Program-made: the position numbers and the translations under genes
Source: Pseudomonadota bacterium
GTDB lineage: Bacteria; Pseudomonadota; Alphaproteobacteria; Rhizobiales; Pleomorphomonadaceae
Reading direction: 5' to 3'
NCBI GenBank assembly: GCA_018262505.1
Contig: JAGSYV010000005.1
Location: forward strand, 1 to 64,000
Length of the DNA stretch: 64,000 nt
Part shown: piece after piece, positions 19,667 through 30,145 of the stretch
Position numbering within the stretch: the stretch's first letter is position 1
How the letters are laid out: every line of letters starts with the position of its first letter
Notes under the pieces: model-generated
The model's database searches: none
What the model was told of the DNA's origin: nothing
The model's input: the letters and a program-made list of their open reading frames with translations, nothing else

Positions 19667-20757
19667 TCGGCCGGTCACTTGCCACCTACTTCACTCTGCG
19701 CTTCGCCGTGTGGATTTTGGGGATGTTCGTCGGCATCTTCATGCTGGTCTTCCTGATCGATGCCATCGAACTGTTGCGTTCGACCGGCGGCCGTGACGAC
19801 GTTTCGGTCTCCTTAGTGATCGCCTCTTCGGCCCTGCGCGTGCCGGCGTTGATGGAGCAGGTGTTACCCTTCGCCGTGCTGCTAGGCTCGATCGCCGCCT
19901 TCGTGACGCTGTCGCGCGGATCCGAGCTGATGATCGTGCGAGCGGCCGGCCTTTCCGTCTGGCAGTTCACCCTGCCCGCTCTGGCCTTTGCTCTCGTGCT
20001 CGGCATCGTCACGTCGACGATCTATAATCCGCTTGCCACTTGGGCCCGCAACCTGTCGAGCGACCTTCTGATCGGATCACGTGCGAGCGTGATGACGACG
20101 CTCTTGTCGGGATCGGCGACGCCAAGTTGGACGCGACAACGCACCGGTGACGGCAACGCCGTTCTGCATACGGAAGGCGTCTCAGACGGCGGCAATACCA
20201 TCCTGCAGCCGGTGTTTTGGGTATTCGGCGCCGATGGCATGCTGGCCGAGCGAATCGAGGCCGAGGTCGGCCAGCTCGAGCCAGGTCAGTGGCGTCTATC
20301 CGATGCCGTGGTAACCCAGAGCAACGGTGTTCCCGCCCATCACGACAGCTTCTTTCTGCCGACGGCGCTGACCGCCGAACAGGTTGCCGGAGGCCTCGGT
20401 TCACCCGATAGTATCTCGTTCTGGCAGCTGCCCGGTGCGATCGCGCAAGCACGTGCGTCCTCGCTACCGGCAAACAGATTCAGCCTTCAGTATCAATCGC
20501 TCCTAGCGCGTCCGCTGCTGCTGGCTTCCATGGTTCTCATTGCTGCAACAGTGTCCCTGGGATTTGCGCGATACGGCGGTGGCGAGAAGATGATTCTCGG
20601 TGGCGTCGTTGCTGGCTTCGTGCTTTATGTCGTCATCGAGGTTGCCCGTTCGCTGGGCAGCGAGGGGCTGGTTTCGCCAATCCTCGCCGCGTGGGCGCCC
20701 TCGATCGTGGCGATCCTGTTGGGTTCCACGGTTCTGCTGTTCCGCGAGGATGGGTGA
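19663..20757 (+). CDS. lptG: LPS export ABC permease LptG
   Basis: The partner permease of LptF, 364 residues, of the same YjgP/YjgQ family: N-terminal membrane helices, VPALMEQVLPFAVLLGSIAAF (helix 2 region), a periplasmic jellyroll with a VSDGGNTILQPVFWVF segment, and three C-terminal helices. The start ATG overlaps the lptF stop (ATGA, 19663-19666) and its stop overlaps the lptD GTG. Order and length identify it as LptG rather than a second LptF. Confidence 0.93.
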   Translation: MIGRSLATYFTLRFAVWILGMFVGIFMLVFLIDAIELLRSTGGRDDVSVSLVIASSALRVPALMEQVLPFAVLLGSIAAFVTLSRGSELMIVRAAGLSVWQFTLPALAFALVLGIVTSTIYNPLATWARNLSSDLLIGSRASVMTTLLSGSATPSWTRQRTGDGNAVLHTEGVSDGGNTILQPVFWVFGADGMLAERIEAEVGQLEPGQWRLSDAVVTQSNGVPAHHDSFFLPTALTAEQVAGGLGSPDSISFWQLPGAIAQARASSLPANRFSLQYQSLLARPLLLASMVLIAATVSLGFARYGGGEKMILGGVVAGFVLYVVIEVARSLGSEGLVSPILAAWAPSIVAILLGSTVLLFREDG

Positions 20758-23138
20758 GCGTGCGTAGATCTATCGTATCGCAGGCATCGGAGCCGAGAAC
20801 TGCCGCGCGCCTTCTGTGCGGCGTCGCTGCTACGATTCTCGTCTTCCTGCCGACTGGCGCCCTTGCCCAGTTCGTCAAGGATACCTCGCTGACCGGCATG
20901 ATCAGCTCGGCAAAGCAGCCGACCAGCGACGAGAAGATGATGATCGAGGCGGACACGGTCGCCTACGATATGGACGCCGATTCGGTCACCGCGACCGGCC
21001 GCGTCGTCATCTATTATATCAACCACGTGGTGGTGGCCGACGAGGTGATCGTCAACCGCAAGACCAAGCGTGTGACGGCAGTCGGGCATGTCGAAATCAC
21101 CGATCCCCAGGGCAATGTCGCGCGTGGCGATCGAATCGATCTCGATAACGACCTGGCTAACGGCGTTATGGAAGGCCTCGAACTCGTCACGACCGATCGA
21201 GTCGCCTTCACTGCACGCCATGCCACGCGAAGCAATGGCGATCTGACCGTCCTTGACGACGGCACCTATCTTCCCTGCGTCGACTGCAACGGCGTCAAAG
21301 GCAAAAAGCCGATCTGGCAAATCAAGGCGAATCGCATCCTGCACAAGCAGAAGGATCAGACGATCGTCTTCGAGAATGCCACCTTCGAATTCCTGGGCGT
21401 ACCACTCGCCTGGGTGCCGGTGCTGTCTCAGCCGGACCCGTCGGTCAAGAACAAGACCGGCGTCTTGATGCCAAGCGTCAAGACCAGCAAGAAGCTCGGC
21501 TACTCGATCAAGGTGCCCTATTATATCTCGCTGGATCCGAGCTACGGCCTGACGTTGACGCCCACCGTCTATTCGCGCCAGGGCCTTTTATTCTCGGCCG
21601 AGTGGCGGCAGCGACTGGAGGGCGGCCAGTATTCCGTTACCCTGTCCGGCATTCACCAGAATGACCCAGAAGCCTTTGCAAAGACGTCAGGTAACGAGCT
21701 TTGGCGTGGTTCGGTGGAATCATCGGGCAGCTTCACGATCAACCAAAACTGGTCATGGGGCTGGAATTTTGCTCTGGCGAGCGACAAAACCTTCATGAAG
21801 AACTATGACATCAGGTCCGGTAATTCGGACGTTGCGGTCAACAAGGTCTATTTGACGGGCGCTCGCGATCGTAACCGCTTCGACATGGCGGCCTACGGTT
21901 TTTTCGTACAGCAGGAAGATTCGCAGACATCGACGCTGGCGCAGGATCACGACCTGCAGGAGAAGCAGCCTTACGTTTATCCGGCGATCGACTCCAAGGT
22001 TTATGCCAAGGATCCCGTGTGGGGTGGCGAAGCGTCGCTGACGACCAATTTCACCAGTCTCACTCGGACCAAGGACGACATCTACCAGATGGACAGCAAC
22101 GGCAACGGTGTCTTTGATGCGGGCGAAAAAACCCGCGTTCGGGCAGCGGCCGGCACCTTCGACCGCCTCAGCGTGGACGCCATGTGGCGCCGGAGAATGG
22201 TCGACCAGACCGGCGGCGTGTTGACGCCGTTTCTCTATTTCCGGGGCGACGCCATCTTCTCCGACCCGCACAACAGTGCCGTTTTGCCGGCGACGTCGAG
22301 CGGCCTCCTGGGACGGGCGATGCCGGCGGCTGGTCTTGAGTACAGCTATCCGGTGGCGATCACCTCGTCGGTGGGAAATCAGATCATCGAGCCGATCGCT
22401 CAGCTGATCGTTCGCCCGGACGAAACGGAAGCAACCCATATTTCGAATGAAGACTCCCAGAGTCTCGTCTTCGATGCCAACAGCCTGTTCGATTACGACA
22501 AGTTCTCCGGCTATGACCGTGTCGAGGGCGGAACGCGAGCCAATGTCGGCGTGCGTTATTCCGGTTCGTTCAGCCATGGTTTTGGCATAAGCGGCACCGT
22601 CGGCCAATCGTTCCAGCTCGCTGGCGTCAATTCATTCGCGACGGCGACTCAATACGATACCGGCGCCTACTCCGGTCTTGAGTCCGATGTTTCCGACTAT
22701 GTTGCGGGCCTCAGTCTCAGCACCAAGACCGGATTCCTTGCCAGCAGCAATGTGCGGCTCGATCATGAGAGCTTCGCCGTCAACCGCTTTGACGGCCAGA
22801 TTCTCGGCATCGGCGGGCCGCTGACGGCAGCCCTGACCTATGCCTATATCCGTTCGCAGCCCGATCTCGGTATCGATGAGGATCGTTCCGAACTACAGGC
22901 AGCCACCAGCCTCAGGCTTACCGAGAACTGGCGCGCCTTTGCCTCCAGTCGTTATGATCTGATCAACGATCAATTCGTTCGGCATGCGCTGGGGCTCGCT
23001 TATGATACGGAAGAGTTCTCGGTGTCTTTCTCCTATTCGAAAGACCTGACAACCACTCCTAACGATCAGACTTTCTATCTTCGGGCGGGATTCAAGACGC
23101 TCGGAGAGGTTGGCACGTCATTCGGTCTAGGCAACTAG
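20754..23138 (+). CDS. lptD: LPS assembly protein LptD
   Basis: The outer-membrane beta-barrel that inserts lipopolysaccharide with LptE, 794 residues. GTG at 20754 is proposed as start: it forms a GTGA overlap with the lptG stop, follows a GAGGA site, and gives a signal peptide ending near ALAQ (about 39). The OstA/LptA-like N-terminal domain covers about 60-190 (EADTVAYDMDADSVTATGRV), then a Cys-x-x-Cys pair (PCVDC) and IWQIKANRILHK typical of alphaproteobacterial LptD. The barrel fills the rest and ends in a Leu-Gly-Asn tail. A start at 20691 inside lptG is possible but less likely. Confidence 0.92.
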   Translation: MSVRRSIVSQASEPRTAARLLCGVAATILVFLPTGALAQFVKDTSLTGMISSAKQPTSDEKMMIEADTVAYDMDADSVTATGRVVIYYINHVVVADEVIVNRKTKRVTAVGHVEITDPQGNVARGDRIDLDNDLANGVMEGLELVTTDRVAFTARHATRSNGDLTVLDDGTYLPCVDCNGVKGKKPIWQIKANRILHKQKDQTIVFENATFEFLGVPLAWVPVLSQPDPSVKNKTGVLMPSVKTSKKLGYSIKVPYYISLDPSYGLTLTPTVYSRQGLLFSAEWRQRLEGGQYSVTLSGIHQNDPEAFAKTSGNELWRGSVESSGSFTINQNWSWGWNFALASDKTFMKNYDIRSGNSDVAVNKVYLTGARDRNRFDMAAYGFFVQQEDSQTSTLAQDHDLQEKQPYVYPAIDSKVYAKDPVWGGEASLTTNFTSLTRTKDDIYQMDSNGNGVFDAGEKTRVRAAAGTFDRLSVDAMWRRRMVDQTGGVLTPFLYFRGDAIFSDPHNSAVLPATSSGLLGRAMPAAGLEYSYPVAITSSVGNQIIEPIAQLIVRPDETEATHISNEDSQSLVFDANSLFDYDKFSGYDRVEGGTRANVGVRYSGSFSHGFGISGTVGQSFQLAGVNSFATATQYDTGAYSGLESDVSDYVAGLSLSTKTGFLASSNVRLDHESFAVNRFDGQILGIGGPLTAALTYAYIRSQPDLGIDEDRSELQAATSLRLTENWRAFASSRYDLINDQFVRHALGLAYDTEEFSVSFSYSKDLTTTPNDQTFYLRAGFKTLGEVGTSFGLGN

Positions 23139-23242
23139 TATTGTCGGTGACACGTGTCGCCGCGGATTACCGATCATCGACTTGACAAAATTCTATCGGT
23201 AGATGCTCGCGGTTCGGACAGAAACGGGCGGAGAAGGTAAAG

Positions 23243-24211
23243 ATGAATCATATCGTGACGATCGCGAGAAACATGCGGGGCGCGCTCTTGGCTGCGACCA
23301 TTGCCGCGGTGGCCTCGCTGTCGCCGGCCGGTACCGTCCTCATCGCTCCTGCCCAGGCGGAAAACAACATCAAGGTGGTGGTCAACGACCAGGCGATCAC
23401 GACGCTGGACGTCCAGTCGCGCGCACGCTTGCTGCAGCTCGCCATGCACCTTGCGCCCGGCGCGGCAACCAAGGCCGCGCAAGACGAACTGATCGACGAA
23501 CAGCTTCGGCTTCAGGAAGGGGCGCGACGCGGCGTCGTCGTCAGTGAGGATGCGGTGGTTGCCGCTCTCACCTCGATCGCTTCCCGCTCCAAGATGACAC
23601 TCCCGCAGTTCGAGCAGGCGCTCGGTCATGGCGGCGTGACGATCAAGACTTTCAAGGACCGCATCCGCGCCCAGATGGTCTGGGGGCGCATTATCCGCGC
23701 CAAAATCCAGCAGGACATCAAGGCGGAGTCGGCCGATCTGATTCAGCAGATGCGCAACCGCGAGAAGAACGCCAACACCGTCACCGCCAGCGATTACATG
23801 CTCCAGCGCGTGGTGTTCGCGGTACAGCGGAGCGCCTCACCGGCGGAGGTCAATCGCCGCAAGGTTGAGGCCGAGGCCCTGCGCAGCAAGTTCCGCAGTT
23901 GCGACGAGGGGCTGGCCATGGCCAAGGGCCTTCGGGAAGTGGCGATTCTCAACATCGGTCGCAAGCTGGCGAGCGAAGTGCCGCCCGGTCTGAAAGACGA
24001 GCTGGAGAAAACGGCCGAGGGGCACCTTACCGCCCCGCAGCGTTCCGATCTCGGCTTTGAGATGTATGCGATTTGCAGCAAGATCGAAGTGACAGGTGAA
24101 GCCGCCGTCGCCGCGGGCCTCGATGCCGAGGCGCTCGACAAGCGTGGCGAGGAGACCTCGAAGAAGCTCACGCAGGAATTGAGGCAAAAAGCCCACATCA
24201 TCTATCGCTGA
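23243..24211 (+). CDS. surA: SurA-like periplasmic chaperone
   Basis: A 322-residue exported protein with a SurA N-terminal chaperone domain (about 40-160; NNIKVVVNDQAITTLDVQSR, then DELIDEQLRLQEGARRGV). The C-terminal half corresponds to a diverged parvulin domain (about 175-285) that lacks the usual strong catalytic signature, so isomerase activity is uncertain. SurA carries outer-membrane proteins such as LptD, and the location directly after lptD agrees. The ATG at 23243 follows a GGAGAAGG site and opens a clear signal peptide ending near PAQAE. pdxA begins three bases downstream. Confidence 0.85.
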   Translation: MNHIVTIARNMRGALLAATIAAVASLSPAGTVLIAPAQAENNIKVVVNDQAITTLDVQSRARLLQLAMHLAPGAATKAAQDELIDEQLRLQEGARRGVVVSEDAVVAALTSIASRSKMTLPQFEQALGHGGVTIKTFKDRIRAQMVWGRIIRAKIQQDIKAESADLIQQMRNREKNANTVTASDYMLQRVVFAVQRSASPAEVNRRKVEAEALRSKFRSCDEGLAMAKGLREVAILNIGRKLASEVPPGLKDELEKTAEGHLTAPQRSDLGFEMYAICSKIEVTGEAAVAAGLDAEALDKRGEETSKKLTQELRQKAHIIYR

Positions 24212-24213
24212 CC

Positions 24214-25251
24214 ATGCCGGACACATCAGCCATCAAGCAACGGCTTCCCCTTGCCGTATCGGTCGGTGAGCCCGCGGGCATCGGTGCGGAAATTATCGCC
24301 AAAGCATGGCTTGCGGGGCGGCAGAAAGCGCTGCCGTCCTTCTATGTGGTAGGCGATCCCGCCTTCGTCGAAAGTCGCCTCGCTCGCCTCGGCCTTGCGG
24401 TACCCGTTGCGGTGATATCGCCAGAGTTGGCGGCCAAGGCATTTGCCGATGCGTTGCCAGTGGTCGATCTTGGACACCAAGTGGAAGACCGGCCCGGAGA
24501 ATTGTCGGAGGCGACGGCAACGGCCACCATCGCCGCCATCGAGACGGCGGTGCGGCATATCCGCGACGGCCGCGCGAGCGGCATCGTCACCGCTCCGATC
24601 CAAAAATCCAATCTCTACGCCGCCGGCTTCAAGTTTCCCGGCCATACCGAGTTCCTGGGGGAACTTGCTCGACAGCTCTGGCCCGGCGCGCCGCACGAGC
24701 CGGTGATGATGCTGGCTGGCCCGGAGCTGGCGACCGTGCCCATCACCGTGCATATCGCTCTCCGGGACGTGCCCGAGGTGCTGACTGGCGACATGATCGT
24801 CACGATCGGCCGCATCGTCGACCGCGAGATGAAGGCAAAGTTTGGCCTCGTCCGGCCACGCCTTGCCGTCGCCGGCCTCAACCCGCACGCCGGGGAACAG
24901 GGCGCGATGGGACGCGAGGACCTGGAGATCATTGCGCCGGCCGTCAAGCAGCTCCGGGCAGAGGGCATCGATGCGCGTGGACCGCTACCGGCCGATACGC
25001 TGTTTCATGCTCCCGCCCGCAAGACCTACGACGTGGTCCTGGCCATGTATCACGACCAAGCGCTGATCCCGGTGAAAACCATCGCCTTCGACGAGACCGT
25101 CAATGTGACGCTCGGTTTGCCATTCATCCGCACCTCGCCAGACCACGGCACGGCACTCGACATCGCAGCCCGAGGCGTAGCCGATCCATCGAGCCTGATC
25201 GCCGCCCTCATCATGGCGGGCCGCATGGCAACGGCTGAGACAAGGACATGA
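24214..25251 (+). CDS. pdxA: 4-hydroxythreonine-4-phosphate dehydrogenase
   Basis: An NAD-dependent enzyme of pyridoxal 5'-phosphate synthesis (DXP-dependent route), 345 residues. Conserved stretches include [18 protein letters not shown] near the N-terminus, [17 protein letters not shown] near 127-143, PGHTEFLG, and metal-ligand histidines in NPHAGE and [12 protein letters not shown]. Cytosolic. The ATG follows the surA stop by two bases, and the 3' end overlaps rsmA (ATGA), giving the usual surA-pdxA-rsmA order. Confidence 0.95.
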   Translation: MPDTSAIKQRLPLAVSVGEPAGIGAEIIAKAWLAGRQKALPSFYVVGDPAFVESRLARLGLAVPVAVISPELAAKAFADALPVVDLGHQVEDRPGELSEATATATIAAIETAVRHIRDGRASGIVTAPIQKSNLYAAGFKFPGHTEFLGELARQLWPGAPHEPVMMLAGPELATVPITVHIALRDVPEVLTGDMIVTIGRIVDREMKAKFGLVRPRLAVAGLNPHAGEQGAMGREDLEIIAPAVKQLRAEGIDARGPLPADTLFHAPARKTYDVVLAMYHDQALIPVKTIAFDETVNVTLGLPFIRTSPDHGTALDIAARGVADPSSLIAALIMAGRMATAETRT

Positions 25252-26090
25252 GCCAAATCGACGATCTGCCGCCATTGCGCGACGTCATCGAGCGGCATGG
25301 CCTCTCGGCGCTGAAGAGTCTCGGGCAGAATTTCCTGCTCGATCTCAACCTCACGGCTCGTATCGCCCGCTCCGCTGGCGACCTTGCCGGCCGAACCGTG
25401 GTGGAGATCGGCCCAGGACCTGGTGGCCTGACGCGCGCCATTCTGGCCGCCGGCGCGACCAAGGTCCATGTGATCGAACGCGACCGGCGTGCGATCGCCG
25501 CGCTTGAGGAGATCGCCGCCCATTATCCCGGCCGATTGCAGATCACGGAAGGCGATGCGCTCGCCGTGGATAGCGCGGCGCTCGGCGACGCGCCGCCGGT
25601 GATCATCGCCAACCTGCCCTACAACATCGCAACGCCACTTCTCACCGGCTGGCTTTCTCCGCAAAGCTGGCCGCCACGCTGGACGGCGATGGTGTTGATG
25701 TTCCAGAAGGAAGTGGCCGATCGCATCACGGCACAGGCTGGCGATGACGCCTATGGCCGCCTTGGCGTCCTCTGCGGCTGGCGCACCCATGCTACGCAGA
25801 TGTTCGACATTTCGCCCAAAGCCTTCGTGCCACCGCCCAAGGTGACATCGACGGTGGTGCATTTTGCGCCCCGGCTCGAACCCCTCCCCTGCGACCAGAC
25901 CGACCTTGAGGCGGTCACCGCCGCCGCCTTCGGCCAGCGCCGCAAGATGCTGAGGCAAAGCCTTAAGGCGCTGGGCGTCGATCCGGCGGCCCTCTGCGCC
26001 GCCACCGGCATTGATCCAACGGCACGCGCCGAGACGATCCCGGTCAAGGGCTTCGTCGATCTCGCCAATACCTGGAAAGCGATGCGCTGA
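25248..26090 (+). CDS. rsmA: 16S rRNA adenine(1518/1519) dimethyltransferase
   Basis: Also called KsgA, 280 residues; it dimethylates two adjacent adenines in the loop of helix 45 of 16S rRNA late in 30S assembly. It shows SLGQNFLLD (about 24-32), the SAM-binding [12 protein letters not shown] (about 48-59), and the catalytic [11 protein letters not shown] (about 121-131). Length is typical. It shares ATGA with the pdxA stop and is the last gene of the plus-strand run; gmk lies convergently five bases away. Confidence 0.95.
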   Translation: MSQIDDLPPLRDVIERHGLSALKSLGQNFLLDLNLTARIARSAGDLAGRTVVEIGPGPGGLTRAILAAGATKVHVIERDRRAIAALEEIAAHYPGRLQITEGDALAVDSAALGDAPPVIIANLPYNIATPLLTGWLSPQSWPPRWTAMVLMFQKEVADRITAQAGDDAYGRLGVLCGWRTHATQMFDISPKAFVPPPKVTSTVVHFAPRLEPLPCDQTDLEAVTAAAFGQRRKMLRQSLKALGVDPAALCAATGIDPTARAETIPVKGFVDLANTWKAMR

Positions 26091-26095
26091 GCGGG

Positions 26096-26746
26096 TCAAG
26101 CCAACAGCGTACTGACGAAGCCCTCGATACCTTCGGCGGCGCGCAAACGCCGGCTGCGTTCGGCGCGCAGGATGGCGGAGAGATCAGCGAAGGCGGCATC
26201 CAGGTCGTCGTTGACAACAACGTAGTCGAAGTTCGGCCACTCGGCGATTTCGCGACGAGCGTTGACCAGCCGCTTCTCGATGACTTCAGGCGCGTCCTCC
26301 GCCCGGCGGGTGAGGCGCGAGCGCAGCTCGGCCATCGACGGCGGCAGAATGAACACCGAGACGACATCGGACGACATCTTGTCGCGCAACTGGGCAGCGC
26401 CTTGCCAATCGATATCGAACAGCACATCACGTCCAGACGCCAGCGCCTCCTCCACCGGAGCCTGCGGCGTGCCGTAGTAGTTGCCGTGCACCTCCGCCCA
26501 CTCCAGGAGTTCGCCGCCGTCGCGCATCGACACGAACCGCTGCTGCGAAATGAAGTGGTAATGCACGCCGTTGATCTCGCTTGGACGGCGGTCGCGCGTC
26601 GTCACCGAGATGGACAGTGTCATGTCACGGTCGGTGTCGAGAATATTGCGCGACAGCGTACCCTTTCCAGCCCCCGAGGGCGACGATATAACGAACATCA
26701 ACCCGCGACGGGGAAAGCGGATATGCTTTTGATCTGCAGAGACCAT
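26096..26746 (-). CDS. gmk: Guanylate kinase
   Basis: A 216-residue cytosolic kinase converting GMP and ATP to GDP and ADP. The P-loop is [14 protein letters not shown] (about 20-33), followed by [21 protein letters not shown] with the GMP-binding Arg and Tyr residues, and [12 protein letters not shown] in the middle. It is preceded by the yicC gene five bases upstream on the same strand, an order often found in Hyphomicrobiales. Confidence 0.95.
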   Translation of the reverse strand: MVSADQKHIRFPRRGLMFVISSPSGAGKGTLSRNILDTDRDMTLSISVTTRDRRPSEINGVHYHFISQQRFVSMRDGGELLEWAEVHGNYYGTPQAPVEEALASGRDVLFDIDWQGAAQLRDKMSSDVVSVFILPPSMAELRSRLTRRAEDAPEVIEKRLVNARREIAEWPNFDYVVVNDDLDAAFADLSAILRAERSRRLRAAEGIEGFVSTLLA

Positions 26747-26751
26747 GAGAC

Positions 26752-27636
26752 TTACTCGACGTTTTGGACCTGCTCCTTGAACTGATCGACCACCGCCTTG
26801 AGGGCAAGGCCGATCCGTGTCAGGGCCGTGTCGTTGGACTTTGAACAGAGGGTATTGGACTCCCGGTTGAACTCCTGCGCCAGGAAGTCCAGCCGGCGAC
26901 CGACAGCAGCGTCGCCCGCCATGAGCTCGCGCGCCTGCGCGATATGTGCCTTGAGGCGATCGATTTCCTCGCGCACGTCGGCGCGGGTGGCGATCAGCGC
27001 CGCCTCGACGTGGAGCCGCTGCGGATCGATGTCCTCGCGCGCCAGCAGCGCGGCAAGCTGTTCTTCCAGGCGGTCGCGGATCGCCTCGGGCGTACGGGCC
27101 GGCAGCGCCTCGACCTCGGCAACGAGGCGGGCAACTTCATCGACCTGTTCCCCAAGGATGCGGGCAAGCGCCACGCCTTCGGAGGCGCGCGACGCTTGAA
27201 AGGCGACAAGCGCCCTTTCGAAAGCGGCGATCAGCTCGGCTTCGAACACTTTGGCGCTCTCTTCGTCCGGCGCCGCCTCGACCACCTCGACAACGCCACG
27301 CACGGCGAGCAGGCCATCGAGCGAAGCCTCGCGAATACCTGGCGTGCCTGCATAACGGCGCGCCGTATCAATGAGAGCGGAGAGCAAGTTTTCGTCGATG
27401 CGAAAGGTCTGAGCCGAGGTTTCGCGCGTCACCGTCAGGTTAATCGACACGTTGCCGCGCGCCAGCGCCTCGGACGCCTTACGGCGCACCGTTATTTCCA
27501 CGGCATCGAATCCGGACGGCAGGCGCAGCCGCAGGTCAAGGCCGCGCCCGTTGACGGAGCGCAACTCCCAAGCGAAGCGATTGCCGGCCGCCGAGCCATC
27601 AACGCGGGCGAATCCTGTCATGCTCTTGAGCGGCAT
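26752..27636 (-). CDS. yicC: YicC family endoribonuclease-like protein
   Basis: A 294-residue YicC/YloC family protein. E. coli YicC has been described as an endoribonuclease that promotes decay of certain small RNAs. I chose the start at [12 protein letters not shown] (27636), the family-typical opening; twelve residues upstream are atypical. The N-terminal domain includes [18 protein letters not shown], and the C-terminal DUF1732 region carries the characteristic [21 protein letters not shown] near the end. It is followed by gmk and probably co-transcribed with it. Confidence 0.9.
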   Translation of the reverse strand: MPLKSMTGFARVDGSAAGNRFAWELRSVNGRGLDLRLRLPSGFDAVEITVRRKASEALARGNVSINLTVTRETSAQTFRIDENLLSALIDTARRYAGTPGIREASLDGLLAVRGVVEVVEAAPDEESAKVFEAELIAAFERALVAFQASRASEGVALARILGEQVDEVARLVAEVEALPARTPEAIRDRLEEQLAALLAREDIDPQRLHVEAALIATRADVREEIDRLKAHIAQARELMAGDAAVGRRLDFLAQEFNRESNTLCSKSNDTALTRIGLALKAVVDQFKEQVQNVE

Positions 27637-27951
27637 AGTCTCATCTCCGGTCCTGGTAGAGCGAATTGGCATTTGAATGCCCGACTGACATCAGGCTCCA
27701 GGTCAAATGTCAAATTCAAGAACACCACTGGAAGCAATAGCTTGCTGGCACCTCTTCGAACTCCGACGGTTGCTCGGGGGCTTGTGTTGAGCGGATACAA
27801 GAGTCCGGGCCAAACCATCAGGCGGCTTTTACACCAGCAGGCCGAAGCGCCAAGCGGAAAATACACCCGCGTCAAAACCACGTCAGACGATTGTCTTCAC
27901 AGCCCTCCAACCCTGACATAGACTCAGGTCCAGAACCAAGGGAGAAAGCCA
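27637..27951. other. Gene-free region between yicC and the aldo/keto reductase
   Basis: This divergent intergenic region holds the upstream signals of both genes. I see no RNA gene, riboswitch or strong palindrome. A GGGAGAAAG purine-rich ribosome site (27939-27947) lies just before the reductase start. Confidence 0.5.
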
Positions 27952-29004
27952 ATGGAATACCGTCTGCTCGGACGCTCGGGTCTCAAGATCTCGGCACTCA
28001 CCATGGGCACGATGACCTTCGGAGGCAAAGGCGCTTTCGCCAAGGTCGGCGCCGTCGGACGCACCGAAGCGGCGCGTCTCATCGACCTCTGCATCGATGC
28101 CGGCGTCAATCTGATCGACACCGCCGATGTCTATTCGGAAGGTTTTTCCGAGGAGATCGTCGGCGACCTCATGCAGGAGCGGAAGGGCAAAGGCGTGCTC
28201 CTTGCCACCAAGGTCCGCTTTCCCATGGGCAGCGGCCCCAACGACCGTGGCCTCAGCCGCCACCATATCGTCGCCGGATGCGAGGCCAGTCTTCGCCGCC
28301 TCAAGACCGAGACGATCGACCTCTACCAAGTGCATCAATGGGACGGCCTGACGCCGGTCGAGGAGTTCACGGAGGCGCTGGACAGCTTGGTGCGCGCCGG
28401 CAAGGTTCGCTACATCGGCTGTTCCAACTTTTCCGGCTGGCACATCATGAAGGCGCTCGGCGCCGCCGCTGTCGAGCATCGCCAGCGCTTCGTTTCTCAG
28501 CAAATCCACTACACGCTGGAGGCCCGCGAGGCCGAATACGAACTGGTGCCGATCTCGCTCGATCAAGGACTCGGCATCCTGGTCTGGAGCCCGCTCGCCG
28601 GCGGTCTCTTGTCAGGCAAGCATCGTCGCAATGCCGCCGCGCCGGAAGGTACGCGACAGCTCGCCGGCTGGACCGAACCGCCGATCCGCGACGAGAACCG
28701 GCTCTGGAACATCGTGGATATGCTGGTGGAGATCGCCGACGCGCACCGCATCAGCGCCGCTCAGGTGGCACTCGCCTGGCTGCTCGGCCGGCCGGGCGTC
28801 ACATCGGTGGTGATCGGCGGCCGCACCGAAGCGCAATTTGCCGATAACCTCAAGGCTGCCGACCTTCAGCTCTCCACCGATGAGCGGAAGCGGCTCGACG
28901 AAGTCAGCGCACTGCCGCTCCTCTACCCCTATTGGCATCAACTCCAGACCGCCAGGGACCGGCTGGGTCCGGCCGATCTCAGCCTGTTCGGATTGGCGCC
29001 TTAA
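27952..29004 (+). CDS. Aldo/keto reductase
   Basis: A 350-residue NADPH-dependent reductase of the AKR superfamily, with a (beta/alpha)8 barrel in the cytosol. It opens MEYRLLGRSGLKISAL and carries the catalytic tetrad in NLIDTADVYSEG (Asp, Tyr), TKVRFP (Lys) and VHQWDG (His); the NADPH site is WLLGRPGVTSVVIGGRTEAQ near 281-300. The sequence resembles bacterial YajO/MocA-like aldo/keto reductases acting on aldehydes or sugars; the substrate is unknown. It is convergent with a LacI regulator gene, which suggests sugar-related expression but does not prove it. Confidence 0.9.
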   Translation: MEYRLLGRSGLKISALTMGTMTFGGKGAFAKVGAVGRTEAARLIDLCIDAGVNLIDTADVYSEGFSEEIVGDLMQERKGKGVLLATKVRFPMGSGPNDRGLSRHHIVAGCEASLRRLKTETIDLYQVHQWDGLTPVEEFTEALDSLVRAGKVRYIGCSNFSGWHIMKALGAAAVEHRQRFVSQQIHYTLEAREAEYELVPISLDQGLGILVWSPLAGGLLSGKHRRNAAAPEGTRQLAGWTEPPIRDENRLWNIVDMLVEIADAHRISAAQVALAWLLGRPGVTSVVIGGRTEAQFADNLKAADLQLSTDERKRLDEVSALPLLYPYWHQLQTARDRLGPADLSLFGLAP

Positions 29005-29018
29005 CCGGACAAGGAAAA

Positions 29019-29043
29019 GCCGCCGGCGAGGAGAGCCGGCGGC
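29019..29043. terminator. Hairpin between convergent genes, probable bidirectional terminator
   Basis: A perfect 9-bp stem GCCGCCGGC/GCCGGCGGC with a seven-base loop, preceded by GGAAAA on the plus strand, lies between the reductase and LacI stops. No long T-run is present. Confidence 0.55.
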
Positions 29044-29062
29044 CTGATAGGCAGGGAAAAAT

Positions 29063-30145
29063 CTATCCCTTGCGCGGCGGCGCCGTCGAGCCGCCGATGA
29101 CCAGTTCGATCGGCAGCTCAACCACCCGGCCGCCAATGCCATCCGACTTGTCTCCGAGGATCAGCTCCACCGCCGCCTCGCCCTTGCCGATTGCCGGCTG
29201 GCGGACGGTGGTGAGCGGCGGAACGAAACTCGCTGCCTCTTCAATGCCGTCAAAACCGACCACCGAGAAGTCGTCGGGCACCTTGCGGCCGAGTGACTGC
29301 AGATAGGCTATGACATGGAGCGCTACGCGGTCTGAGGTGCAAAGGAAGGCGGTGGTTTCGGGATGGGCGGCGAGCACAGCGTCAACGCCGGTGCACACGC
29401 CGTCGTACTCGGAGCCTGTTTCGAATACCGGCTGCGGTGGCAGGCCGGCAGCCTGGAACACGTCGCGATAGCCGGACAGGCGGCGCCGGACCACCTCGAA
29501 GGTCGACCGTTCGGCCCGGAGGTCGTCGACGAAGCCAACGCGCACCTCCTTCTCGGTCTCGAAGGTGAAAACGGCAAAATGCTTGTGACCGAGGTCGACA
29601 AGATGCTGCGCCGCCTCGCGCGCGCCGCGATAATCGTCGATCTTGACGACGTCGAGGCCAGGACCGACCGGGAAATCCACCGCGACGAAGGGCAGACCAC
29701 GCTTCTGGGCCAGTTCGACCAGCGTGTTGCCCTCGTTGAGGCAGTGCAGAATGAAGCCGTCGACCAGCGCGGTGCGGATGTTCCAGGCGGCGATTTCGTC
29801 ATCGGTCGCCGACACCAGCGAGATGCCGGCACCACGCGCCTCGCAAGCCCGGGCAACGCCGGACAGGAATAGGCGGGTATACTGGTCGTCGAAGAAACAA
29901 TTGAGCGGGCCGATGGCTACGACGCCGATGGCGTTGACACGTCCGGCCCTCAGCAAACGACCGCGAGGATCGGGGCCTCGGTAGCCGAGCGATCGGGCCG
30001 CTTCTTCGACCCGTTCGCGAAGTTGTTCCGAGACCAAGCCCGGCCGATTGAAGACGTTGGAAACCGTTCCCTGGCTGACGCCGGCGGCCCGCGCCACGTC
30101 GGCGAGCTTTACGGTCCTGTTCTGCGAAGTTGAACTTTCACCCAT
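29063..30145 (-). CDS. LacI-family transcriptional regulator
   Basis: A 360-residue repressor. The ATG at 30145 is chosen because the helix-turn-helix follows directly (VKLADVARAAGVSQGTVSNV, about 11-30), with the LacI hinge PDPRGRLLRAGRVNAIGVV afterwards; the 69 upstream codons are atypical. The periplasmic-binding-protein-like effector domain (about 65-340) ends in a normal SVVGFDGIEEAA segment and probably binds a sugar. The target genes are unclear. A candidate site TTGCG-TTT-CGCAA (30323-30335) lies in its own upstream region. Confidence 0.88.
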   Translation of the reverse strand: MGESSTSQNRTVKLADVARAAGVSQGTVSNVFNRPGLVSEQLRERVEEAARSLGYRGPDPRGRLLRAGRVNAIGVVAIGPLNCFFDDQYTRLFLSGVARACEARGAGISLVSATDDEIAAWNIRTALVDGFILHCLNEGNTLVELAQKRGLPFVAVDFPVGPGLDVVKIDDYRGAREAAQHLVDLGHKHFAVFTFETEKEVRVGFVDDLRAERSTFEVVRRRLSGYRDVFQAAGLPPQPVFETGSEYDGVCTGVDAVLAAHPETTAFLCTSDRVALHVIAYLQSLGRKVPDDFSVVGFDGIEEAASFVPPLTTVRQPAIGKGEAAVELILGDKSDGIGGRVVELPIELVIGGSTAPPRKG